In this document: one piece after another, positions 1 to 12,200 of the stretch
Numbering within the stretch: position 1 is the first letter of the stretch
How the letters are laid out: each line of letters begins with the position of its first letter
Assembly: GCF_000003815.2 (NCBI RefSeq)
Contig: NC_049991.1
Coordinates: forward strand, 15,332,202-15,396,201
Length of the DNA stretch: 64,000 bases
DNA from: Branchiostoma floridae
Lineage: Eukaryota; Chordata; Leptocardii; Amphioxiformes; Branchiostomatidae
Reading direction: 5' to 3'
The notes under the pieces: model-generated
Databases searched by the model: none
What the model was told of the DNA's origin: nothing
What the model saw: the letters and a program-made list of their open reading frames with translations, nothing else
Program-made: the position numbers and the translations under genes

Positions 1-3000
1 GTGTTCCTGTCACCATGTGGGTGGGTAAGGGATTCTTCATGGTTGAAATGGGAAAACAGACGCACAAACTGTAATCCATGGGGGCTTGAAGAGAGTCATC
101 ACTATGATGTATTTGTCAGTCGAAACCCTAAAGTTCAGCCTTGCAGGCATCTATAAAATGAAGACTTTAAGTTATTACGAAGGATTCCTAATCATGCTAA
201 CTTATCAAAGCTTCTTTGAACAAACAATGCATGATATCTGTACATGTACATGGCACTGTATATGTATCATGTACATGGAGAGTTGTTAGCAAATAGAACT
301 TTTGGCCATCTACATGCATAGGAGCATGTTTGGGATAAGTCTACTTAGTCTCTTGAGGAAGAACAATAGACTTGCAAGGGTATTGCTGTTAAGACAATAT
401 TGCTTCAATGTGGCATAACTAAGCCACTAAAGCTCTAGACTTAGTCTTGTAAATTGGCTCTTTTGTACGTGTCAAGAGAAATTAACAGCAATAACCCAGG
501 GGGATGATTTCAATTGATTGATAGGTAGTTCTTTTTTTGTAGAATCATGCTAGCTAGACAGTATAAATGGACCTGATAAATGTCTATAATAACTATAAAA
601 AAGCCTCTCCTGTACACCTTCATTTTCTATTTGATAAACGCTTTGTCTAAGGGCTAAGGAACAGCCAAACTCAAATGACATATGATTCTTTTTGCCAGAT
701 GATGACAGGACCAGAAGGACCATGATTGTGAATACATGACAAATCCATTTTTCAAAATGTCAAAATAACAACACTGCTAGTACCATGTAATAGAAAATGG
801 CAGATGTAACATATACAGCACTGAAGCATACCTTAATCAGATGGCAGAAATGGAGCATGATCTGATCGAAAACCTACCGGTCCTGCTGTTCCAATTACTA
901 TCCAACCTGTGGTGTTTCAGATTAAAGCTGAGGACTTCTCAATGGAAATTACAGGAGGACCCAAGTGGGTAACTTCATTGATTCTCTTACAACATACTCC
1001 CCAAGAAGGTGAACCTTTGCATTTAGAAATCAGGATAAGTGTTGATGGTTGTTCGGTTGAATATGTATGCCTATGGCTTTCCTCTCAGTCAGGGACTGAT
1101 CCTTGTACTATCTGGGTGCTTTGTCTAGTCTTCAATAGGTATTACAAATCTTTCATGCAGAAATGATGGAATACCAAAACTTATAGCATGAGCAAGACAG
1201 CATGCTATGCATTCAAATCAGTGATATATATACACACTGTCAGCCATTGTACCATTGTGCAACAAACTAAGTCAGTGAATCTCAGAGAATCACCTCAAAG
1301 ACATATCCAGTAACACCATTCTCTACCTAATAAAGCTCTGGGACTACCCATGTGCAGAGAGGTGGAAACAAACCCCGACACCCTCAATTGTAACGACTTC
1401 CTTCTTCAAGTTCTTGGATGACAGTAAAAAGAAATCCAATTTGTACAGATTCTCTCCATGAAAGTTAGACAGTCATTTATCATGGCATTTCGGTTATATC
1501 GGTACAAGTGAACTGGAATAACCTACATAAGAATTGACCCTATGCTGTTTGAAGCAAAGGGAATTTGAAATATACGGGTGTAATTATTTGGGCCTGTGCC
1601 AAAAATGCCAAGCATCTACTCTGCTTTCAAAGGTTATCTTCCAACTATGTTTTATGATCTAAAAACCTACAGAAAAACAAAAGTTTGAAGCAAGAAATGC
1701 CAAACATTGTCTTTTTTGCTGTGGCATGTATATCTACATGATCAAATTTAATGCATAAGAATGAATGCAGCTACAAGACTTTTCAAAGACTGTAGATGCA
1801 GAACACAGTGAATGATGATGATATATGAACTTAGCTGTAACAGATATTCATATAATATCCAAAAGATTTTGTGACTTCACCTTCTCATCACAAGTACACT
1901 AATAGAAATTCACAGTGCCCTCTCAACAAAAGCTATTAATAATCAATCTCAAAAGAAACATTTCAGTCTAGTACATAAACAACTGTGTTGTCAATTTCTC
2001 ACTGAGCAGTAGAGATGTTAAGAGGATACTAGAGCAAGGTTAGAGCAGCAGTTACTGCCTATAATTGAGATAAGAAAAATCATAGCAATATAAAATAATA
2101 TGATGTCCCAGCAGCGCACAAGTCATAAAAGCTAGTGTTTTACAGCCTTTAAATTGACGCGGAGCCATCAAAGATATCCAGGTGGGGAGCATCCAACAAG
2201 TAAAACCTTCTCCACATTGATCATATACCATTAGGGTAGTGGAATCAAAATGTGGCACAAGTCAGAGTTCACTATAGCCTCACTGGGTACCATCCGGATA
2301 GTACAATGTAGTTTGCTCTGAGTCTGATGTATATTATATGCTATACACAGTCGCTTCTCTGCTATTCCGTCTGGAAACCTTGACATCCAAATTTTGGACA
2401 AGGGCGCTGATTGGTCCCGACACATCAGAGAATTAATGGGTTCAAGTGCTCACTCGAACAGGCATTCCAACACCCAAAACGCCCTCCGGATCCATCCGCT
2501 TGTGGGAGGGCCTATTGTCATCTAACAGCGCTCTAAAACCCATTCCTTAATTCGCTCATCAACTCGTTAAAAGGTTTCAATGCACAGTACTAGTTCCCCA
2601 AACGGGTAGCAGAAGCACACATAGGAGCAAACTAATAGTACTCATCGACAAGCTAACTTACTTTAAACATCTTTGCTGCAGCAGAAACCTCATGAAATAT
2701 CTCCCATGGCTCTACCACCCATGACTCCATTGCAATAATGACAGGATTTAAGCTTGTTGAATGTTGTACTTTGACCAACTGATGCACTTTTGCATCATTT
2801 GGCAAACAAACTGTGACACTAATCAGGTCTATAGTTAGCTCTGATGGCTAATAATTAATTGATGACCTGATAAGATGACCTGGTCTAAATCTGTCAGTCC
2901 AAATTTCACCCCACTGAGCTAAAGAAAGGAAACGTAAGAATGGCAGCCACTCCAGACCCTAATGTGATTAAGCCCCCAATTGTAAGCTCCTCGCAATTCA

Positions 3001-3136
3001 GTCCCTAGCTGCAAAGAGAGAGTAGTCGGCCCACCAAATAAATTGAACAACACAAGCAAAGTATACCAGTAATATCCATTCTTTATGGAGGTACATGCAA
3101 GTTTATTCGTAGTGCAATCTCAGTCTCAACACCCAC
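1..3136. other. TBC1D16 intron or unplaced sequence, no exon recognised
   Basis: AT-rich sequence downstream of TBC1D16 exon 3. I looked on the minus strand for the start of the TBC domain and did not find it. One open frame on the plus strand (about 853-1166) has protein-like composition but no recognisable family. Nothing else is supported. Confidence 0.6.
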
Positions 3137-3281
3137 CTTATTAGCCTTGGCCTGAGTACAGTGTCTCCATTCTTCAAACATCTCAGCCAGCCTGTCCAGT
3201 CCTCCATGGTGGAAGTGCAGGATCTTATACTGACTCTCTCTACTGGCAATCACCAGCTGGCCACAGGTACCATCCCCATCA
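3137..3281 (-). CDS. TBC1D16: TBC1D16 third coding exon
   Basis: A 145-nt exon, entered in phase 2 and left in phase 0. With the leftover AA of the previous exon it reads N-DGDGTCGQLVIASRESQYK, followed by a segment ending EEWRHCTQAKANK. It is followed by the donor GTGGGT. The match to the vertebrate segment GQLVVASRESQYKVFHFHHG is close. The upstream intron carries a second copy of 73 nt of this exon at 3322-3394, described separately. Confidence 0.9.
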
Positions 3282-6200
3282 CTACAGGAACATAAACAAC
3301 AACAACAACAACAAATATAAACAAACATCTCAGCCAGCCTGTCCAGCCCTCCATGGTGGAAGTGTAGGATCTTATACTGACTCTCTCTACTGGCCAAATA
3401 CCAATGGACTACACAAGCAACTGGATATGAATTTGGAAAGGGTCAGTGTCGTGACTGACAAAAAATAATGAATGTTATGTGAAATGCCTGACCTTTTCCA
3501 AAATCATATCCAGTTGCAATAGAATAATAAAAATATTTAATTTTTGCATTAACCTTGCAGTAGTGTACATGTAGGTATGTAAGTTGGAAAGCAGCAATCT
3601 GAGTTTGTGAATGACCAGATGGTCTTATCTAATTTAGTAACTTTCCAATTAATGAGGTAATTTTTCTACTCAAGTACAGGTCAACTATACCTCAGGAAGA
3701 CAACAATATCTTTAAGCTCAGGGTATAAAAACCTGCGGAGCAGAGACCTCTTTCAGTACCATTTTAGACCACAGTTTGGGTTCACCTTTATAGAACCATG
3801 AAACAGCATTTTCCTGGCCTTCACAGACATTTAACTTGATATTGAAGTCTTAATGCTACATGAAGTCTTAATGCTACATGAACTTGTAAGGTATAGCCTA
3901 TTAGTCCAAGCATTATGGGAGGTACAAATTGTGACAAATTAGATGATAAACCTGGCACTCCATTTGCCCACTCAGGAACATCAAATATTGTCCCAATAAT
4001 CTTTTAATCTCACTTAACTTCACCAATCTCTCCTCATTTTCCTTAACAGCACTACAAAGTAACTGTTAACATCTCAGCATAGATTTAATTAGGTATTTTC
4101 CTCATTACAAGCTTGCATTATAGATTCCAAATCACAATGGTCTTCAAGTTGAAGTATAGGACCATTTTCCTTTGTCTGGAAACAGTCTGTATCGACCTAT
4201 CTACCATTATCATAAGTCAAGTAATGTAAGAGCCATTCAGAAGGGGAAACATGACCGTCATGCCCATAGATCGTATCTATAATTGAATGTTTATGGGGTG
4301 TGGTGCCGCATTTCTCAACTTACCCTTGACAGCTTAATAGCTACAGTACGTGTCGGTGATGGGGGCTTTAAGGAACTCATAACGGGTTTTTAATTCCACC
4401 TGACCCACTTTAGGACGGACAGGCGGCAGTTACGTATATTACATGTGATACTGATGACAATACAGGTGCTCAGGGTCCAGGGAATTGCCAGTTAGGAAGA
4501 CTAAGACGGCAAATTTGGAGGCGCTGCCAGCGGCAACTCGCTGGTGTTTGAGCCTCACTTCAGATAACACCTGCAGAGGGCTTAAATCTTTTTAGGGATA
4601 GGGTAGTAATTTTCGCTGTGATGCCCATAGCCAGGATTTTCTGGAGGTGCTTAATTTGTAGATTTCTGGGACAAGCAAGGGCTAAATTACAAACTTGCGA
4701 GGGTGAGTAGGGGGCACAAAAGTCAAAGTTCCTTCCCGTGCCTGATGGCGCATAAGGCGGCGCCTATCTCCGTTTCAGTAGCCCTGAGCCACACAACTTT
4801 GTGCAATCACTACAGTGGGTGGCTAGTCCACTGGTAGTGGTGTGTGTTCAAGCCCAAACTTAGAGAGAACCAGAATGAGAGTAGTTGGCTACGGGTCAAA
4901 TAAGAAGTTGACTTACAATTTCATGCCAGGGTGCATGTCTTTCCTTGGGAGAGTCACCCCTCCCATGACATACTCCAGTCTTTTCTTACAATTATCTCCC
5001 AGAGAATTACTTCAGTCAATACCCACAGACATCATAACAAACACATCATCATCATCATTATCATGACATACAAGAACAAACATTACTCACTTGAAGAACA
5101 ACCTGAGTGACCTCATTTGACCCAGATCTGCCGAGAAGACACCACACAGTTGTTCCCGCGCCGTGCCTGGTCCCTTCAACCCCGCCGCTTCAACGTAGCT
5201 GACAGAATTCTCCGGGAAGGTCAGGTTATAGGTCACGACGAGGCCCTCTGGGTTGGAGTCCGACAGCGATCTCTCCAGCCTATTCTGTATCTCAATGCTC
5301 TCGGCACCAGTTGGGGAGGTCGCGTGTTGGGAGCTTGTTGGGGAGGGGGGACAGGAGTCGCCATCTTGGGTCGTGTCCGTGTCAGTGCTGGAGGTCGAGC
5401 TGGAGTCGGACATCCTCCGATGGATGTGACCGTTTCCCGGAGACTCCAGCTCCTCGTCAACGTCTGTGTCGCACAGCTCCTTGTTCGCGTGAACCACCGT
5501 ATAATCCGGCATCTTCTTTTTCGGGGACGGCCATGGGCTATTCCCCGCACTGGTGTCGTCGGAGCTGACACTGGAATTGTCAAAGTCCGTCTGGAGGGCT
5601 TGTCTTACATGCTTGGAGAGTTGCCATGGTAACAGTTTGGCACCTTTACTACCGGCCTGAGAATCCCCTTTGATCTGCTGCTCGTCTCTCAGCCCCTGTT
5701 CATAGTCATTCCTGGCTATCAGCAAAGCTAACTGAGTTTCTGTGGTGATACTTTCGCTGTCCGAGGACATGCTGATGTCTCCTGCTGTTGTCTTAGCGTC
5801 AGCATCAACAGGACTCTGATTCTTGGAGGAGATTGCACTATCTACAGACTTGTGGCTCAGCCTTCTGCTACCTGAAGCAGCACAGGTGTCAGACTGGGAC
5901 ATCACGGAAGGCTCTAATCCGACAGTTTGCCCCAAGATCTTCTCGTAAAACTGTTGATGCTGCTCGGACATTGCACTACTGTGTTTGCTGACGGTGTCGT
6001 CAGCGTACCCTGAATCTGAGCAGCTACGGTCGAGGCTCAGGCTAGAGGAGTTCTTTGTTCCCGACTCAAGGTCGACATCCGCGTGTTCCAGCAATCTGTG
6101 GGACGCCACCATGTCAGAGCTTCCTGGAATGTCATGTGAGAATTTCCTGGGAGGGGGGGCAGGCTTGTCTCCCGGGGGGGAGCCTGTACTGGGGGTGGAG

Positions 6201-9200
6201 GGAGCAGAGCTGGGCTTCCTCTGCAGGGTGGTATTGGGGATCCATGTGAGGATGAGGGTGGAACCCAGGACTTCGTCATCTTGAGCACGGATTGTCAGGT
6301 ACCCTGGAAAGGCAATAGAAGAAATAAAGATTAGAAAAGTTCTGCAATGTGGGAGCGTATTTTTCTCTTCACTGCAGCAAACAGCACATTTAGACTACAG
6401 CTACTATGCTGTATATCAACTGGAGAGGCAGGTAGATGATTTGGATGTTACAATAACTGCATGTTTTATCCATGATTACATAGACAATGTAGCAAGAGTG
6501 CCACATCCAGAGTGTCGTATATTCTACAAAGAGAAAGTCTCTGCTGTGTGATGAAAACCTAACTTTGTAATATCTGATTCAGCAGATGCCTTTATGTAGA
6601 CACAGTTATCAAACTTTCAATGCAAACTTCCAGCAGCAAGGCTCATATATAAGACTTCCTATTACATTGTATATCTGCAACCACTGCTTTGCAAACCAAC
6701 AAAAATCTACCAAGAGAAGTCTTTTGTACCCTGCAGGAGGGATTTCCAAGATACCATTTCCCCCACTCAAGGTGTAACAATTACGTATGGCTCATTTCTT
6801 TGACTTATTTCTTAAACTGATACAAGATTACCCAAATCAGTACTGATTTAGGACTCATACCATTTCCCTGCAAACATTCAGCATCAATACAGAGCAGCAG
6901 ACATAGGCGTCCACCTGGCATCCGTATATTAAGCTTATTAGCTGTGGTACACAATAGAATTATCTGTCTCCCTTTCTACAGTACCCAGCGTTTGTCCAGG
7001 GCATTTATCTCAGGGTAATTCCAGTCTGTCATCTAAACCTTATAGGAACATCAGGCGTGAATTTATCTGTGACAAATGTCGTTGACGACCTGTCGATGCG
7101 GTATTGTACGTACGGCAGACATCGAGTCTGGCTGGTAAGCCTTCGGGAGGAGGAGGAAGTGGCTCCCGGTCGTTTGCGTCATTAATTCCTTTTAGAGATC
7201 CTCGCTTCAAGCTTACTCAATGTCACTTACGTGAGAGAGGTGCAAATATCAGCAAGTTTTGCTACAGCTCTAAACACGCAGACTACTATACATCTTGAAA
7301 TGTTTTATTGTCTCGCTTTTTGCAGTGACCTGTCCATTACAGATCCATTACTTAGAGATTCTCGCGTCAAGCTTACTCACTGTCACTTACGTGAGAGAGG
7401 TGCAAATATCAGCAAGTTTTGTTACAGCTCTGAACACGCAGACTACTATACATCTTGAAATGCTTTATTGTCTCGCTTTTTGCAGTGACCTGTCCATTAC
7501 AGATCCATTATTCAGAGATTCTCACGTCAAACTTACTCACTGTTACCTACGTGAGAGAGGTGCAAATATCAGCGAGTTTTGTTACAGCTCTAAGCACGGC
7601 AGACGACTATACGTCTTGAAATGTTTGCAGTGGTTTTATTCTATCAGTTTGCGCAGTGACCTGTCTATCACAGATCTATTATCGGCATGAATATAAAGCA
7701 TATCCAATATCTTACTACTGGACTTAAAAACGCAGAAGAAACCTCCTTCCCCTATACCTCAATATCAATTCCTTACGAAAGTAAATGAATTCACAGTAAC
7801 TTAATGAAAGCATTTTAATATGTAAGGCAGAGAAAACCATAAGATTTGAAAGTTGAAAGCAGAGTGGTCAGCTCAAAGTGCTAAATTCTAAGTGCTATCT
7901 AACATACAAATGCATATGATAAAGGTTGCAGAATACATGTAAGTGGATGCTCATGACTTACTGTGAATAAAACATTATACACCAACTTAAAGCCTACTCA
8001 TTATACACACTGTATCTATAACGCTCCTGGCAACCTTAAGTACCAGTATTCCTTTGAGATGTCCAATGTATAGAATCATGTACAAAATGTACATAATGAT
8101 AAGAATTGCATAGGAGGTGGATACCTGTGACTACTACTGTGATTTAAAACCAATTATTAGAGTGATGATTTTTCTCACTGTCATGATGATGATGTTGATT
8201 AGAGTAATGAGAATTGAAACCTGTCATCAGTTCTAGGTTAGTTCATCCTCAGTGAGGAGACAGGAGACACCAGTCTCTTTAGGTCCATACATGCAAGTCC
8301 CTTTTGATCAAGACTGAGCCAAGTTCATCATCCTGAAGTCCTACATCCTCCTCTTACATCTATAATAATCAGACTCTTTGGACTTCATTCATTTCTTAAT
8401 CTTAAATCTGTTCATTATATCCATAACGCTTCTGGCAACTGGGATCTAGGTCTGTCTTGGAGCTAGACCCTCAATTAACATTTATTTCCCATGTGACGCC
8501 TGTCCAATTTAGATCTATCTTAATTCATGCGGCTTCATTTCTTTCTTACCCTCTAGAGGTATGGTTGGTTCTTTAGCTCCAGTTTACTTAATTGAAGTCC
8601 ATATTCAATCTCAGGTAGTCATCAAGGCTTCGGGATAATCCAACCCACTTGCATTTCCCTGGAAATACTTATCTACAGAAACCCAGTATATCTATAATAT
8701 TCTTTGCTTGGCTGAGTTGAAAAGCATCCCTTAGGGTATCTCAAAGTAACAGATATATATTTTTATTAAATCCATTTTAATAGCAAAAGCAAAGTTGTAA
8801 GTAACATTTACATATTCTAAACCCTAAGACACCTGATTAGATCATCATCATTATCGTGGAAATCATTATGGAAATGCCTTGCAGCTGCATTCAGTCTTTC
8901 TTCATCGTACTCCATTGCATACATGTCTTGCATCTTGCAAGCTCCCTAGGCTCTACTTGGACTTTCTTGTATGATGTAGGAGGCCATTGCCCTACACATG
9001 TATGCCTCAGGTCTCCTTTCATGAGCATCAGAGTTTGAGCAAATTGACACAATGTCTTCCTTTGTGTCTAATGAATCCATATATATGAAACAAACATGAA
9101 TGAGTCCCCCCTACATGTACAAATGTACTAAGGTTAGATGACTTTATGTCATATCTGGGCCATGATAATGTTTGACATGGGTGTTCCAGACCAGGTGATA

Positions 9201-12200
9201 ATTTTCCTATCACAGGCTTCTTAGTTGTATCACACAGGCTTCCACTGATTAAATAGAACGCACTCCACACACTCTACTACAAGTTCAAGCGAACACACTC
9301 TACTACAAGTTCTTTTGTTCGAATTTTTCTCTTAGACTAATATTATTGATGTTCTTACAGAATAAAGTTGTTGGCGCAGGTTGAAACAATGTGTCAAATT
9401 TTATCCTTTTCATGAGTAGTTTGGCAATTACATCAGTATTTTCCGATCTGGGTATGACAAGTAAAATACAACACAATTTTCGTTGCCTACCAGTCTGCTG
9501 GAAGCATTTAGTGTATTCCTCCCACACTAGACTACACTGTAGTGGCAACTCCGCCAACACAGTAACAACTTGTCAGTCTCTCCTAGGAAACACAATTACC
9601 AACGTACCGCAACACCTGATTCCATGATACCGAGGCAATTACTACAGGCTCTGCTCTACATCTCGTTTTAAAATGGGACAAACATTCAGCTGCGCCCAAG
9701 GCGAGAAGGCATCACTAACAATACCAGGGACTCCTCTAGGATTCTAATATTAGAAGCCGTGAGCAGTTTTGTCTGCAGTTCAGAAAGAAATGCTGGGCTC
9801 TACAAGATGCTCTACAAGTTATACTACAGCCGGATGAAGACTTGATCATTGCCATACACACATTTTGTAACTTGAATGATTTGTAGCTCTAGAGTTTTCA
9901 TGTTATTACCAAATACCACTGTGACAACAATTTTTCAATCCCTTCTTCAGTTACACCATTACTGTACTCTTTCAAAATCTCAAACAACATTGGCTGCTGC
10001 ACTTCAAAAAAGCATGTAGGGGGCCCAAACAACTGACTCACAAAAATCACAAGACATGACACTGGGAAGTTCTACTGTAGTGAAAGTTGCTAGGAGGCTC
10101 ATTATCAAACTTCACCTTTGTTTTTCCCCCATCCCTCCACGTACCAACTTCCAAGTATAAAAAAAAGATCTATCTTTGGCTTCTCAAGTTATGCTAGAAA
10201 CAAATTAAGTCACATACCAGAAACATAAGCTTCCTGAGGGTTCAAAATGCCAGGAAATGCAGCCCGATGATGTCCTTGATTAATATCTCGACTCGACCAA
10301 AATGAATAATAATGATATGTCCACTCTAACTAAATCATTTTCTGTCATGCGATTTACTTCACTTTTTTCTACAAAGTTTGTATCTTACATCTCCCACTTC
10401 TAATATAACTAAAAGGATTCGAGACTTCAACAAACTCCTCTGAAGTGATTACGTACAGCCAGGAGCAGTGATCTCACCATAATCTATTGCACGGTGCTCG
10501 AAAAGTCCATCTCCCTGCCCTAGTCTACAAATTTTACTCTTATTCGCCGGAGGGACTATGACTTGGCATATTGCAGTGACATCAGGGCATATGCCATCTG
10601 CTTTATTGCCACTTAAGTTTTGATTGCCTTTGGGAAGTCCTCCGTCCATAGCAGGCCATTTGGTGCTGCCATCCATCCACTGAAGATGTAATAGATCTAC
10701 TTCTAAGTGCATCTCTGGCTCAATATAACTGGAGACATTACTAACTTTTTATGCTTAAAGATATACTGTGTGGTGTGGAGATGTTCTGCATCAAAAACTT
10801 ATAATGTATTATAAACTGCAAAGATACTAGATATCATGCAAAATCACATNNNNNNNNNNNNNNNNNNNNNNNNNNNNNNNNNNNNNNNNNNNNNNNNNNN
10901 NNNNNNNNNNNNNNNNNNNNNNNNNNNNNNNNNNNNNNNNNNNNNNNNNNNNNGGGGGATGTTGGATGCTTAAGCCACTTTATAATATGATCAGACCAGC
11001 TTGCCCCAACACCCTGGTCAACTCCACCCTAACCCTGACCCTAACCCTAGTTGAGTTGACCAGGGTGTTGGGCTAAGTTGACTGAGGTGTTGGGTTAAGT
11101 TGACCAGGGTGTTGGGTCAAGTTGACCAGGTGTTGGTCAAGTTGACCAGGGTGTTGGGTCAAGTTGACCAGGGTGTTAGGCTGATTTGACAAGGGTGTTA
11201 TTGGGCTGAGTTGACGCATAAGGGTGTTTGGTTGAGTTGACAAGGGTGTTAGGCTTGACCAGGGTGTTGGGCCGAGTTGACAGGGCTGAGTTGGTAAAGG
11301 GGCCAATTGCCCTGACCTTGCTTTTTGGCCTTGACATTATTTACAATCATTGTACTGTGTTATCCTACCCCTGGTCAGTAACAGCATTGCTTTCAACTGC
11401 ATGTCAACATCAATTACATGCACCACATGGCAGCATAGCCAGAAAGAAAAGAGGGAGATAGATTTCATCTTCAAACTGACGCTACCAACACATCATTCCA
11501 AGAAAATTGTCACAAGGTCACTTGCTTCCTGACCCGCCGCTTCTTCGAAACCATATGGCCTATACAATTTCTTAAGATATCATAACTCAGTGTCAGTATT
11601 ATTCTCTCCATACCTAAACTCTCCATGGATCTTCCAAACAGAGGCCACAATCTCTGCATATTCCTTAGGATATCTAATTCAGCATCACAAAATACATTAC
11701 ACTATGTCCCAAGAAACTGCAAAGAGTCCATCAATCATACACAACTTGGCACTCTTTCTTCTGGCTTGGCTGCAAACGTACCCAATTCCTAACATCTTGC
11801 ACAACAATTCTATGTACATGTATCTTCGGCTACAAAGTTGCCAAATTCCTTACTTCTTCTACGACAATTGTACATATATCTTAAAGAAATATTGATGGGT
11901 GCAAAGGATAATCTGCAAGATGTGGAAACCTTTGTGTCCAACCCAGCCATTTTTAAATGCCAAAGAATGTAACATACATTTTACATTGTACAAGATACTG
12001 CTTGCCAGCCACTAATACCTTTACAAATGTACCTGACTGATTACTTCTAGATCTTTCTGGATCATTTGCCTTCCCTAATGGCAAGACGCACTACTCTTCC
12101 TGCTCAGTGAAGTGCTATGGCCTGCAGATGTTAATTGCTTTGTCTGTATGCAGTATTTTATGGACTTTCCGTGATCAGTGATTTAAAGCCACAAGCCTTG

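Noticed and set aside
5117-5632. 171-codon open frame on the plus strand
   Set aside because: It lies antisense to TBC1D16 exon 2, whose frame is supported by family similarity and splice sites. The opposite frame is a by-product of its codon composition.
7231-7690. Repeated open frames with REVQISA and EHADYYT peptides
   Set aside because: They follow the 160-bp tandem units in shifting frames and lack splice or start support.
11073-11306. Open frame with repeated LTQHPGQ peptides
   Set aside because: It is produced by the 22-bp minisatellite, whose degenerate units and indels are typical of a non-coding array.
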